The notes: generated by a model from the letters alone, not told the origin. A DNA stretch of 36,643 nt from Hofstenia miamia (GCA_900660155.1 CABFPE010000480.1:546823-583465); one strand, 5' to 3'; shown: positions 1 to 8,715, numbered from the stretch's first letter. Translations and numbers: made by a program.

Positions 1-580
1 TCACTGGAGAATAAAATAACATCAAGTGAAGACGTATGAGTAGTACGGCACTCGACCAGATTGGACATGCTTAGACTATTATAAATATCGTCAAGTTGCT
101 GATGGATGAAGGAAGAATTCAGGTCACCGCAAAGCATTACCTGATAATCAGGATTATGAAGTAAGAAGTTATCCACAGTATCAATGATATACGCTTTGAT
201 TTCTTGGTTGGAATCTTTAGAGAAGCATGGAGGAATATAAACGACACATGCTAAAAGATATTTTTCACGGAATTTAACTGATAGCATTTCAATAGGGTCC
301 TGAATATTTGATATAAGAAGAGCTTCGGAATGACCCATTGTGACATGAGGCCATAACACAACACCTTCTCCTGTACGATTCTTGCGATTACACCGTAAAG
401 GAGCACCAAAGTTAGCAATTTTAAAAAAGATAAGTCGTCGTCAGGCGTAAGCCATGATTCGGAAATACAAATAATTAATTGGGGGTCACATTCAGAAGCA
501 AGAAGTCTTATTTCATCAATTTTGTTTCTAATAGAACGGGCATTCGTTAATAAAATAGAAGGTAATAATTTTGTGGGAGT
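1..580 (-). mobile_element. CR1-like LINE, endonuclease (EEP) domain fragment
   Basis: Read on the minus strand, this stretch encodes an apurinic-like endonuclease domain of a non-LTR retrotransposon, the enzyme that nicks the target for reverse transcription. Visible in order are NARSIRNKIDEIRLL, LIICISESWLTPDDD, a basic stretch RCNRKNRTGEGVV, VVYIPP, MLCGDLNSS (the GDxN active-site motif) and SSLDVILFSS. This is the usual order of an EEP domain. A frameshift near 421 separates the first two blocks from the rest, so the copy is inactive. It runs off the left edge. ORF1 of the same element lies upstream in gene orientation (587-956). The domain assignment is firm; the LINE clade is inferred. 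Confidence 0.8.
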
Positions 581-586
581 TGATTG

Positions 587-956
587 TCAAACTGTGACTT
601 CAACATTGTTTTGAAACAATTTTAACTTTTTGATTTTTAAAGAAGACTTGTCAACACCAGATTTAATCAAGTCGTAACGTTTTTTCAGAACTTTTCTTTC
701 CTGCAGTTCATCAGCGGGAGATAAATCAGGTGTAATTAGAATATTGTCTGTCTGAAAGAGATTGAGGAAATTGCTTTCAGAACAACTAGGCTCGCATCCC
801 ACTCAGTAGCGAATTGAACAACTAATGATCTATTTTTTCCTTCGTAATATTTGCCCTTTCGGTATATGTTACTGATATTCGTAGAAGCACCCAATTGTTT
901 CAACACATTAACTGCTTTGTCATGATCCTCAATTGCTCTTCCTGTTGAATTCGGTT
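587..956 (-). pseudogene. CR1-like LINE ORF1 fragment, copy A
   Basis: Minus-strand ORF1-type sequence. It contains NISNIYRKGKYYEGKNRS, VVQFATEWDARLVV, ILITPDLSPADELQERK and VLKKRYDLIKSGVDK. The 'PDLSP.DE..ERK.LKKR' pattern is typical of the C-terminal part of LINE ORF1 RNA-binding proteins. Frame changes are present near 780-800. In gene order it is followed by the endonuclease part at 1-580. The right end is a single N at 957, after which the same sequence starts again. Function: it would bind element RNA in the retrotransposition particle; this copy is broken. Confidence 0.6.
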
Positions 957-957
957 N
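957..957. other. Single ambiguous base at a duplication junction
   Basis: One N between two near-identical ORF1 segments (651-887 and 958-1194). See also 11064. It looks like a contig join rather than a single unsure base call. Confidence 0.8.
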
Positions 958-1310
958 TCAACACCAGATTTAATCAAGTCGTGACGTTTTTTCAGAACTT
1001 TTCTTTCCTGCAGTTCATCAGCGGGAGATAAATCAGGTGTAATGAGAATATTGTCTGTTTGAAATAGATTTGAGGAAATTGCTTTCAGAACAACTAGTCT
1101 CGCATCCCACTCAGTAGCGAATTGAACAACTAATGATCTATTTTTTCCTTCGTAATATTTGCCTTTTCGGTATATGTTACTGATATTCGTAGACGCTGAT
1201 GATACATTGATTTGTCTTCCAACTCTTAAAAATTCACACTTAACACATTCAATTAATAATAAGATCAAATCTTGGTATGAAAAAATTTGAAGTAAATTAT
1301 AGAAAGTCAC
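958..1310 (-). pseudogene. CR1-like LINE ORF1 fragment, copy B
   Basis: Starts directly after the N at 957. Its first ~237 bp repeat 651-887 with only about six differences, among them a 1-nt indel that keeps the frame open here. At about 1195 the match stops: copy A continues with ORF1 sequence (RAIEDHDKAVNVLKQLG), copy B with unrelated AT-rich sequence. Copy B is therefore either a separately truncated insertion, or a different allele or contig end. The minus reading frame is open from 1310 through the N, but only the part below about 1210 is LINE-like. Confidence 0.55.
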
Positions 1311-1624
1311 TGGAAATGATTACACCATTGAAAAGAAACTTTGTTGATAATATATCTTTAAAATTGATTGCTATTCCTCAGTTACAACAATGAAATATCT
1401 TGGATTTATCTAAGCGTAACAATATATACAATAAAGCGTTTAAATATAAACTTGTCACTAAAACATTAAATATTTTTACATCAAAATTATTCTCATCAAA
1501 AACAATTTTCTCTGCTCGTTATTTACCTTTATTAATTATTATTTTTTTTAGTTTTGCAGTTTGTAGTGTAGTTTACTGTACTGTAAGCCTAAAATAAAGT
1601 TTATTATTATTTCATTTCTTCTCA
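1311..1624. other. AT-rich stretch without a recognisable gene
   Basis: Lies between the two LINE relics. A short plus-strand open frame (1400-1597) is present but matches nothing I know, and its base composition is that of the flanks. An AATAAA lies near 1594 on the plus strand. It could be the tail of a plus-strand element or chance. Confidence 0.4.
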
Positions 1625-3330
1625 CAGCTTCATGCTGGTATCCCAGGGAGTCTGAGAGCTTTCCTCAAAACTCTAGCTGTTCCTAACAATGCTGCCTTCT
1701 GTGCTACTGCTCCCCCCCCACTTTGGCACTACCAACTCCTGGATGTTGAAGTCCCACAGTATCTTAACCTTCTCATTCTCGATGGCTCCCTTCTCATTTT
1801 CTAAGATGTCCTGTTGCTTGTGCTCATACCACTTGTCGCCTGCTTCTAACCCGTTCTGCCTGCTCAAGCTCCAGTGAACCATTCGTCCCAACTTGCCATG
1901 CCTGAACTTATATTCACTCTGCGCCAACTTCTCACACCCTGCTATCAGATAATCTACTGTCTCACACTCTTTCTTACATAGCCTAACTTATCACTTACTT
2001 CCATTCTTCTATCGATATACTTCTTCATCCAGTTTGTTCTTATGGCTTGCTCCTGTGCTCCCATTATCAGTGCTTCTGTTTCTCTTTTCAATACTGCCTT
2101 CTTTAATCACTTGTTGATTTCTTCTCTGTCAAACTTTTCTGTGTTCCTCCAGTATTCTCCATGCATTGCTCCTGCCTATACCATGTTTGTCTCTCTAAAT
2201 CCATCCTACTCTGGTATGCTGTCTTTCCCTCACTCTCAGTTCTTATTTTCCTTAACTCCTTAGTGACCTCCAGTAGTGACCTACTAGGTTGTGCTACTAA
2301 GTATTCCCTTAGCCCAAGTACTTCTGCTTCTACAGTTTCCTCCACACATAGCAGTCCTTTCCCCCCTTTATGGATTGCCATGTACAACCTATCAACATCT
2401 CCATTTAAGTGGAAAGACCAGTCTGCTGCAAGTATCTTCCTTGTCTCTCTGTCTAGCTCCCTAAGTTCATTCGCGTTCCACCTAACTATTCCTGCCAAAT
2501 ATATCAACATTGGTATTCTCCATGTATTAATTGCTTTTATACTATTCTGCCCATTCAATGCTGACTTATGTAGTACCTTTTTTTACTCTTCTCTTGTATT
2601 CTTTTCTTAGCCTCCTCTTCATTTCCTCATGATCTGTTCTGTCCCTCTCTATTACTCCTAAGTAATTGTACTCCTCTTTGACTTCCTCAATCTTATCCCC
2701 ACTGCTCGTCCTTAAACCATCTCCATTCATACACTTACCTCTAGTAAGTGTCACTGACGCACACTTTCCTAATCAAAATTCTAACCCTGAATCTCTGCTT
2801 GCCTTCTACAATGTTTCCACTTACTTCTGCAACATCTTCAGGTCGTTCACGTACCACAGGTGACATACTGCTCTACCATTCTTCTCCATCTTATAGCCTA
2901 TGCCTGTCTCCTTTAACTTTCCTGTGATAGGTATTAAGCTAACTACAAACAGTAGTGGTGCTAAGCTGTCTCCCTAGAATATACCCCGCCTAAACCTCAA
3001 CCTATGCCCATCTATCTCAGTCTGCCACTTTCCCATCTCCCTCTCTAGATACTCAACCCATTTCCGTGAAACTCCATTGACCTCTAGCTTCCTTATAATA
3101 CCATATATGATATGCTGTCATATGCCTTCCTGTAGTCTATCCATGCTATTGCTAAGTTTGTCTTCCTTCTACAATTCTCCACCACTGCCTGGTCTATTAA
3201 CAGCTGCTCTCTTTGCACCCTCTCGTTTTTGTCCTGCATCCCTTTTGTTCCCTGGTATCAACCTATTCTGTTCTAAGTATTATCCATTTATGCTGTCGTC
3301 CATTGGTCTGTGTGGATCCTATACTAATGA
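1625..3330 (-). mobile_element. Non-LTR retrotransposon (LINE family B), RT and C-terminal region
   Basis: Minus-strand coding relic. In gene order it shows RRGIF then a stop and GDSLAPLLFV (RT block normally RRGIFQGDSLSP), the catalytic box as HLWYVNDLK near 2836-2862, a nonsense codon in GLEF*LGKCAS, and DGLRTSSGDKIEEVKEE with YNYLGVIERD. Then come AINTWRIPMLIYLAGIVRW, LDRETRKILAADW, GGKGLLCVEE, and a late block LAQSEYKFRHGKLGR, DKWYEHKQQ, KILWDFNIQ ending in GTARVLRKAL near 1640. That order is typical of LINE pol C-termini in invertebrates and fish. The 5' part (endonuclease) is missing; the copy ends near 3330. Stops, and Asn in place of the second catalytic Asp, make it dead. Clade not assigned. 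Confidence 0.8.
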
Positions 3331-3387
3331 AATGAGGCTGTAGTAAAATTCAATAAAATACAGGAACTAGAATGTGATATATACTAC

Positions 3388-3654
3388 CTGACCAATTTCT
3401 CCAAGGCCAGGACGTTCAATTCCCAATTTATCTAACATGCAGATATCGAAAGGATATTGAGCATCGCGACAATGTCTCGGTTCATTCCACCCACGAGCCT
3501 TCGATTCAAAACAATTGAAGTAATTAGTGAATTCAGACGCGTTGGGATTTAATTTTACTGAATAACTCAAGTGCACAATTAGTAATAGCTTTCCCTTCAG
3601 GCAAGCATTGCCGAGGATCGCCACGTTCTTCTTTGATATACATAGCATGTGTTC
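3388..3654 (-). CDS. NDUFA8: NDUFA8-like complex I subunit, second visible coding exon (frame-broken)
   Basis: Encodes the CX9C-rich core of NADH dehydrogenase 1 alpha subcomplex subunit 8, an intermembrane-space-facing accessory subunit of mitochondrial complex I. Acceptor TTTTAG|GAACAC and donor CAG|GTAGTA bound the exon. Visible are EHMLC, then (another frame) IKEERGDPRQC, LPEGKAITNC (CX9C) and ALELFSKIKSQ, then (first frame again) ASEFTNYFNC, RHCRDAQYPFDIC (CX9C) and MLDKLGIERPGLGEIGQ. Two indels, +2 near 3636 and -2 near 3541, shift the frame and restore it, so an ORF stays open but about 32 residues between them are wrong and conserved cysteines are lost. No terminal exon was found; a LINE begins about 60 bp downstream. 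It is a pseudogene, a null allele or a sequencing error. Confidence 0.85.
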
Positions 3655-3844
3655 CTAAAAACATATAAATTCAAATTCAATGCATTGAATAAAATTACAA
3701 AAATTATTACTGTATAGAGACATCTAGAACTAATTTTCTCACCTTTTAACTATAATTTAGAAAATGTTATAGTTGCGACAAGTTTTTTAGAAGAAATGCG
3801 TGATGTTTAATATAAAAATAAATATACAAGAATTAGATGCATAC

Positions 3845-4001
3845 ATTTCTCTCACGATCGCAATATTCTGCTAAATGATACGCCGCTGCCCTTAAAGCGC
3901 TTGATGACATATTTATTTCTTCTTGTTCAAGATCTTCCATGGTTGGTAGCTCATGTATTGGCCGCCCATTTGGACCAACAGTATAGCCATATCGCCTCAT
4001 T
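3845..4001 (-). CDS. NDUFA8: NDUFA8-like complex I subunit, first coding exon
   Basis: This 157-nt exon begins after TTTTTTCAG with A-ATG and encodes 52 residues. The block HELPTMEDL...INMSSSALRAAA, then YHLAEYCDRERN, matches the NDUFA8 N-terminus (ELPTLEEL, SSAVLKAAA, then the first Cys of the first CX9C). The donor is AAT|GTATGC, and the intron (3655-3844, 190 bp, phase 0) joins it to the exon at 3388-3654. The join gives C-DRERNEHML-C, exactly nine residues between cysteines, which strongly supports the gene model. Met1 is taken as the ATG at 4000-3998, 1 nt after the acceptor. About 15 residues precede the ELPT block, so an internal Met at residue 21 is a less likely start. Any 5' exon is unseen. 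Confidence 0.85.
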
Positions 4002-4480
4002 CTGAAAAAATAAGTAGTACGTTACCAATAGTTTATAAACTAGTTAAAACATTATAAGCATACGATTTCTTAGCAATTAATAGAAGAAAAGTAAATATGC
4101 TATGAAATAAGACTAGCAGCAGTTACAAATTGCTATAAGCAATTGCAAGAACTTAAAAATATAACTCCTCTATATGGAAAATATTCAACATTAGTGAGTT
4201 CGAATTGCAAATAGAGCAGTTATCTAAATTTCAGACGACATTCGCTCTACGGCGCAGTGACGTTTAATATTGTACTAGAAAATAAATTGTTATTTAAATA
4301 TTACTAAAATATATTATTAGTATTTTTGTGCAAAAATCAAATATGGCATCAATTGAAAATTAATGAAAGAAAAAAATTATTGACAATAGTTCAAATTCTT
4401 GAAACACGTTTTCAGCTTTTAGTTTTTTGGTACACTTTGAAACAATTGCATCTGCATACATTAATACAACACGACTTCTA
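4002..4480. other. 5' flank of NDUFA8, AT-rich, no gene seen
   Basis: Upstream (in gene sense) of the NDUFA8 ATG. A short GC-richer patch lies at about 4231-4270. No 5' exon or promoter could be fixed. From about 4380 the sequence begins the repeat unit that carries the octamer minisatellite. Confidence 0.4.
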
Positions 4481-4537
4481 ACAGGAGTAAAAACATCATT
4501 CACTATTACTTTTCCCGTGTTAATTGAACTTTTGGGC

Positions 4538-4629
4538 ATGCAAATTGAACTAATGTTCACGCAAATTAAACTAATGTTCATGCAAATTAAACTAATGTTC
4601 ATGCAAATTGAACTAATGTTTATGTAAAT
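4538..4629 (+). repeat. 21-bp minisatellite with POU octamer core, locus 1
   Basis: Five units at exactly 21-bp spacing (4538, 4559, 4580, 4601, 4622). Three contain ATGCAAAT; the others read ACGCAAAT and ATGTAAAT. The unit is ATGCAAATTGAACTAATGTT plus one base. Because 21 is a multiple of three, the array makes false open frames (MQIELMF on plus, MNISLIC on minus). Confidence 0.95.
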
Positions 4630-4690
4630 AGAATTTTTAGCATAATTATAGTATTATTTTTACATATAATAATACATCAATACATTCTCT

Positions 4691-4840
4691 ACTAGCTCCC
4701 TAAGTTAGTCGTGTTCCACCTAACTATTCCTGACGAATATCTCAAGAATGGTATTGCCCATGTAATAATTGCTTTTATACTATTCTGCCCATTCAATGCT
4801 GACTTATGTAGTACCTTTTTTACTCTTCTCTTGTATTCTC
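4691..4840 (-). mobile_element. LINE family B fragment, short
   Basis: Antisense piece matching 2456-2605 of the longer LINE B copy (the region encoding AINTWRIPM and upstream). It ends abruptly at 4840 at the start of the second duplication unit. Confidence 0.8.
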
Positions 4841-5200
4841 ACAGGAGTAAAAACATCATTCACTATTACTTTTCCCGTGTTAATTGAACTTTTGGGCATG
4901 CAAATTGAACTAATGTTCACGCAAATTAAACTAATGTTCATGCAAATTAAACTAATGTTCATGCAAATTGAACTAATGTTTATGTAAATAGAATTTTTAG
5001 CATAATTATAGTATTATTTTTACATATAATAATACATCAATACATTCTCTACTAGCTCCCTAAGTTAGTCGGTTCCACCTAACTATTCCTGCCAAATATA
5101 TCAACATTGGTATTTGCCATGTAATAATTGCTTTTATACTATTCTGCCCATTCAATGCTGACTTATGTAGTACCTTTTTTTACTCTTCTCTTGTATTCTC
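4841..5200. repeat. 360-bp tandem duplication, copy 2
   Basis: Second unit of the duplication. Its LINE part continues past the unit end into a longer LINE B fragment (to about 5477), so this is probably the parental arrangement and the unit at 4481 the duplicate. Confidence 0.9.
4898..4989 (+). repeat. 21-bp minisatellite with POU octamer core, locus 2
   Basis: Identical copy of the array at 4538-4629, created by the 360-bp duplication. Confidence 0.95.
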
Positions 5201-5477
5201 TTCTTAGCCTCCTCTTCATTTCCTCATGATCTGTTCTGTCCCTCTCTATTACTCCTAAGTAATTGTACTCCTCTTTGACTTCCTCAATCTTATCCCCACT
5301 GCTCGTCCTTAAACCATCTCCATTCATACACTTACCTCTAGTAAGTGTCACTGACGCACACTTTCCTAATCAAAATTCTAACCCTGAATCTCTGCTTACC
5401 CTCTCCAATGTTTTTACTTACTTCTGCAACATCTTCCTTGAACAAGCATACATCTTCAGGTCGTTCATGTACCAAAT
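5051..5477 (-). mobile_element. LINE family B fragment
   Basis: Antisense copy of 2456-2870. In gene order it reads WYMNDLKMYACSRKMLQK, then GLEF*LGKCASVTLTRGK, DGLRTSSGDKIEEVKEE and YNYLGVIERD. It shares with the 1625-3330 copy both the Asn in the catalytic box and the stop in GLEF*L. It keeps 21 bp that the other copy has lost. About 60 bp of host-like sequence (tagaatttttagc... to ...ttctctact) lie on both sides (4988-5050 and 5478-5532), so the fragment sits between long direct repeats. Confidence 0.8.
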
Positions 5478-5489
5478 TAGAATTTTTAG

Positions 5490-6100
5490 CAAAATTATAG
5501 TATTATTTTTACATACATCAATAAATTCTCTACTGCCATCCACTCAATTTGATCATCAAAAATGACTGCTGATCTCAGAAATGATATTGGATATAATTTA
5601 GTGTAATTGAAACAAACTTCAAGCTGACTGTGACACAGTGCGTTGTCAAAAATAATCACCACATACTGAGGCCAAGAAATCAAATAACAAACCACTCGAA
5701 AATTGAATCCTTTTCGAAAGAACCTTGTTTCATTTCAAAGTATGCAAATCCATGAATGTATGAATAAAGAGCAATGCAAGGAATATTCAGTCCATAAGGA
5801 TTAGGAAGAATTGAATGAGCTCTCTGCTGGTTCTTGCTTAGCTCCTTGAAGAACGAGAGAGAGAAGGTTGATTTTACTTTCATCCTGACAGATTATAGGT
5901 TTACCATCAGAAATAAATATCCTCAACATAACATTGCCTAATTTCCCTATTTTTTGTAATATTTGCCCTAGTTGGAACAGTGTTTATCCAAATGACTGAC
6001 AACTGTAGACCATGACACTCCATACTCATTAAATAAAACAGTAGAAATTCAACTGTAATTTGACAGTTGTATTCCAGTTTTTGAATCATAAAGTTCACAT
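5490..6100 (-). pseudogene. IS630/Tc1-like DDE transposase relic
   Basis: Minus-strand fragments of a cut-and-paste transposase. In gene order they are: GVSWSTVVSHL (helix-turn-helix-like), CQDESKINLL (probable first catalytic Asp, DES), IPCIALYSYIHGFAYFEM, KQGSFEKDSIFEWF, then WPQYVVIIFDNALCHSQLEV with the DNA.CHS motif of the second Asp. This matches the IS630/Tc1 (DDE_3) layout in which the second Asp sits in a DNAsxH motif. Several frameshifts and stops make it non-functional. Inverted ends were not found. The Tc1/IS630 placement is by pattern; another DDE family is possible. Confidence 0.55.
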
Positions 6101-6400
6101 GTTCCTCTTGTATTGTACATGAGGCTTATTGCATCAAAAGTTTCCATGATTCCCAGTGGCGCACCCAGAGGGGTTACAGGGGTATGTACTCCCCTAAAAA
6201 TGTAAACAAAATGCTCCCATCTGAGATTATTACAGATGAATGAACGTAGCAATAATTAAAACCTATTACCGCGTTCATTCAGAGTTATCTTAAATCAATT
6301 AATGCATTCAATCAACATTCGTCTCATAATGTTAGTTGCAAAATTTAACTGATAGAGGGAAACTACACTATAATAATAATTTTTATATGCTTAGTTGAAC

Positions 6401-6975
6401 ATGAATCGCAAGAAAATATCCGGTTCGCAGAGAATAACAAATATCAAACAACAGAAGCTCATTGATGATGAAACAAAATCATTAAAACCAATAACGGACT
6501 TCTTTGGGGAACCAGCGCCCATTTGTACCCCACTACCACAAAGGAAGGCAGAATCAGAATCCAGTAACTATTTGTGCCTCACTATCACAGACAGAGAAAG
6601 ATCAAAATTCAGTGCCTATTTGTGTCTCACTATCAAAGAAAGATCAGAATCCAGTGCTTATTTGTGTCTCACCGCCAAAGACTGCGCTAGATCTGGATAC
6701 ATCTACAGCGAATATATCTGTACCTGTGGCTTCTGTTTCAAATGCAGTGAATGAGGATATAGCACATATAATTGTATCAAAGCAAACTTGTCTGCTGCAG
6801 ATAAGTCATATTGGCTCAATAATCCTGTTATCTATTGGAAGTTACAAATTCCATTGTCAGAAAATCAGTAAATGTTCTAGAAATCTGAATTATACTTTTC
6901 AGCGATCATGGTTATCAGAATTTCATTTGTTATTATACAGCCCAACATTCAAAGGAAGCTTTTGTCGTACTTAAA
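6401..6975 (+). pseudogene. hAT transposase, N-terminal remnant
   Basis: Opens with an ATG at 6401 and reads MNRKKISGSQRITNIKQQ, then LKPITDFFGEPAPICTP. Near 6540 the likely frame changes to one that encodes a threefold repeat (NPVTICASLS, NSVPICVSLS, NPVLICVSPP), then TSTANISVPVASVSNAVNED, and by a further shift ADKSYWLNNPVIYWKLQIPL. A short basic start followed by 'ITDFF' is common in hAT transposases with a TTF-type finger. The catalytic core is absent. The assignment rests on the element ends and on the C-terminal remnant at 7020-7121. Confidence 0.5.
6555..6684 (+). repeat. Three tandem units of 40-48 bp inside the hAT remnant
   Basis: Units begin at 6555, 6603 and 6645 with cagaatccag or caaaattcag and share tatttgtgtctcac. 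Lengths are about 48, 42 and 40 bp. The first two lengths are multiples of three, so the expansion kept the frame between units. Confidence 0.8.
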
Positions 6976-7019
6976 TGATCTTTCTTTCAAAAAAGCAGTA
7001 AGTTTCGTTTCAAAACGCT

Positions 7020-7121
7020 TTCAAACATAAGTGAAGAAAGGCTTACTGGTTTTTGTCTATTAAATATTCACCAAGACAAAATATTGCAAATTTTGCAAAA
7101 AGTCAAACCTCGACGTCGATT
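7020..7121 (+). pseudogene. hAT transposase, C-terminal remnant
   Basis: Encodes FKTLSNISEERLTGFCLLNI, HQDKILQILQKVKPRRRFSG, then a stop. '(S)EERLTGFCLLNI' with a basic end fits the last helix of the hAT dimerisation domain. Followed by AATAAA. Part of the deleted element 6154-7347. Confidence 0.6.
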
Positions 7122-7214
7122 TTCAGGAACTTAAGTAGTTTTTGATTGTAAATAAAGTTCTTATTAAAATGTGCTTATACATCCATAAATTGCTTACGTA
7201 CTTCGATTTAGCTA

Positions 7215-7519
7215 TGTTACATTTATGTATTATGTCAACTGATAAATAACTTAAATGGAATTTTTTGTTAAGTCATAATTTTGATTGTAGATATTTGCGC
7301 CAACTTTTGGTGTACACTCCTCAATAAAAATCCTGGGTGCGGCTCTGATTCCCTTGATTAAAGTTTATATTTGTGCTGATGAAATATTCACACTGCTAAC
7401 GTTTGCACACGTTGGCTAATCACCACCACTTTTGGCACATTCAATTATTATTTGTTTCTTCTTATGGTTGATCTAATTGTATGGCCCTAACTGTTTCAAG
7501 TTATCAGCAAGAGCCTTAA
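7215..7519 (+). repeat. Long inverted repeat, left arm
   Basis: About 305 bp whose reverse complement, with modest divergence, is 8419-8715. The arm includes the last ~130 bp of the hAT element 6154-7347 and about 170 bp of its flank, so it is an inverted duplication of genomic DNA, not a terminal repeat of one element. Confidence 0.9.
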
Positions 7520-7983
7520 AAACTAGTAAGACACAATTGCAAAAAAGAATAATTGGATGTCTTTAATGTAATACACGTATTAAACAAAGCGGTTATTGCT
7601 TTTTGGAAAATCAATGTTAATCTTCACTTCTTCTCTTTTATGTTTTAAAAATGTTTCCTAAATGAATAGAATCTAGTTATGTAGTTAACATTTGGATTTC
7701 GTTCGAATTGAAAGTTGTGTCAATTTTCAGAAATGCGAATCGTCACGATTTTTTGCGAATTTTTCAAAATATCGTTGAATTTTTGGAAATTTTTTAAGCA
7801 TTTAATGAATGTATATAAATTATTGTTTATAACGAACAAAAAAACTGTTTGTCATTGGGCGAATTGGCTGAGTTTGCTCTTATGGTTAAGTGTTCGCTCG
7901 TTATGTTTGCCTCTTAATTACTATGCAATATGCTTAGATTTTAAAATATCATACAGCATTTTATATGCATCGCACCACACCGA

Positions 7984-8127
7984 GCTGCAGATATTCTGCT
8001 TAGTGGAATTTGCACCCGTGCTGATGTTGAAAGATCTTTTGGCGAAGTAGATAATATACTACAATACCAGAGGCAAGCCATTGGAAACTTTTCAAATGCT
8101 CACCGTCTGGTTGTTTTAATTATATAG
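7984..8127 (+). pseudogene. hAT dimerisation-domain fragment
   Basis: An open frame of 47 codons reads AADILLSGICTRADVERSFG, then EVDNILQYQRQ, NFSNAHRLVVLII, stop. The 'ADVERSFG' core matches the (S/A)xxERxFS motif of hAT C-termini. It lies between the arms of the inverted repeat and is separate from the 6154-7347 element. The rest of the transposase is not seen. Confidence 0.5.
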
Positions 8128-8225
8128 TAAATTGATTTTTTATATTTGGCTTTAAAAATGCATATCCCACTCTGCGAACGTAGTTTCGGTCTATTACTTT
8201 TCCAATGCTAATTGAATTTTTGGGC

Positions 8226-8296
8226 ATGCAAATTGAACTAATGATCATGCAAATTGAACTAATATTCATGCAAATCTAACTAATGGTCATGCAAAT
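8226..8296 (+). repeat. 21-bp minisatellite with POU octamer core, locus 3
   Basis: Four perfect ATGCAAAT octamers at 8226, 8247, 8268 and 8289, each 21 bp apart. The flanks attacttttcc and ttttgggcatgc are shared with the arrays at 4538 and 4898, so the array belongs to a dispersed repeat. Confidence 0.95.
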
Positions 8297-8418
8297 AGAA
8301 TTTATTTTAGCGTTCACCTTCCTCTTTATGCTGTAAGAAATATACAACACTGAGGTTTCAGAGCAGACGGTTATCAACTCCACCATGAAAATTTGCTGTA
8401 CTGCGAACGAACTCAAAA

Positions 8419-8715
8419 TTAAGGCTCTTGCTGATAACTTGAAACAGTCAGGGCCATACAATTAGATCAACCATAATAAAAAACCAATAATAATTGAATG
8501 TGCCAAAAGTGGTGGTGATTAGCCAACGTGTGCAAACGCTAGCAGTGTGAATATTTCAACAGTAAAAATATGAACTTTAATCAAGGGAATCAGAGCCGCA
8601 CCAAGGATTTTTATTGAGGAGGGTACACCAAAAGTTGGCGCAAATATCTACAATCAAAATTATGACTTATCAAAAAATTCTATTTAAGTTATTTATTAGT
8701 TGACATAATAGACAT
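8419..8715 (-). repeat. Long inverted repeat, right arm
   Basis: Reverse-complement partner of 7215-7519, with the arms about 0.9 kb apart. It contains a copy of the hAT right end (about 8586-8600) and the gattcccttga flank. LINE C begins just beyond its outer edge. Confidence 0.9.

Larger units (their letters stand above)
4481..4840. repeat. 360-bp tandem duplication, copy 1
   Basis: Positions 4481-4710 recur without a visible difference at 4841-5070, exactly 360 bp on. The unit comprises the octamer minisatellite (4538-4629), an AT-rich joint and a piece of LINE family B (about 4693-4840). The LINE part differs at about eight places from the second copy, while the first 230 bp do not. Confidence 0.9.
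6154..7347 (+). mobile_element. Internally deleted hAT element
   Basis: The left end CAGTGGCGCACCCAG and the right end CTGGGTGCGGCTCTG form imperfect terminal inverted repeats of hAT type. The direct repeat gattccc lies at 6148-6154 and 7347-7353 at the two junctions. Inside are an N-terminal and a C-terminal piece of a hAT transposase with the catalytic middle missing, and AATAAA near 7150 after the C-terminal stop. This is the usual form of a non-autonomous deletion derivative. The family resembles hATs with a TTF/ZMYM-type start (KPITDFFG). The right end was later copied in the inverted duplication at 8419-8715. Confidence 0.7.

Noticed and set aside
2161..2863. Plus-strand open frames of 65-149 codons
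   Set aside because: Antisense to the LINE B reverse transcriptase, which has the recognisable protein content.
4427..4987. Open frames with repeated MQIELMF or MNISLIC peptides
   Set aside because: They are translations of the 21-bp minisatellite, which stays open because its unit is a multiple of three.
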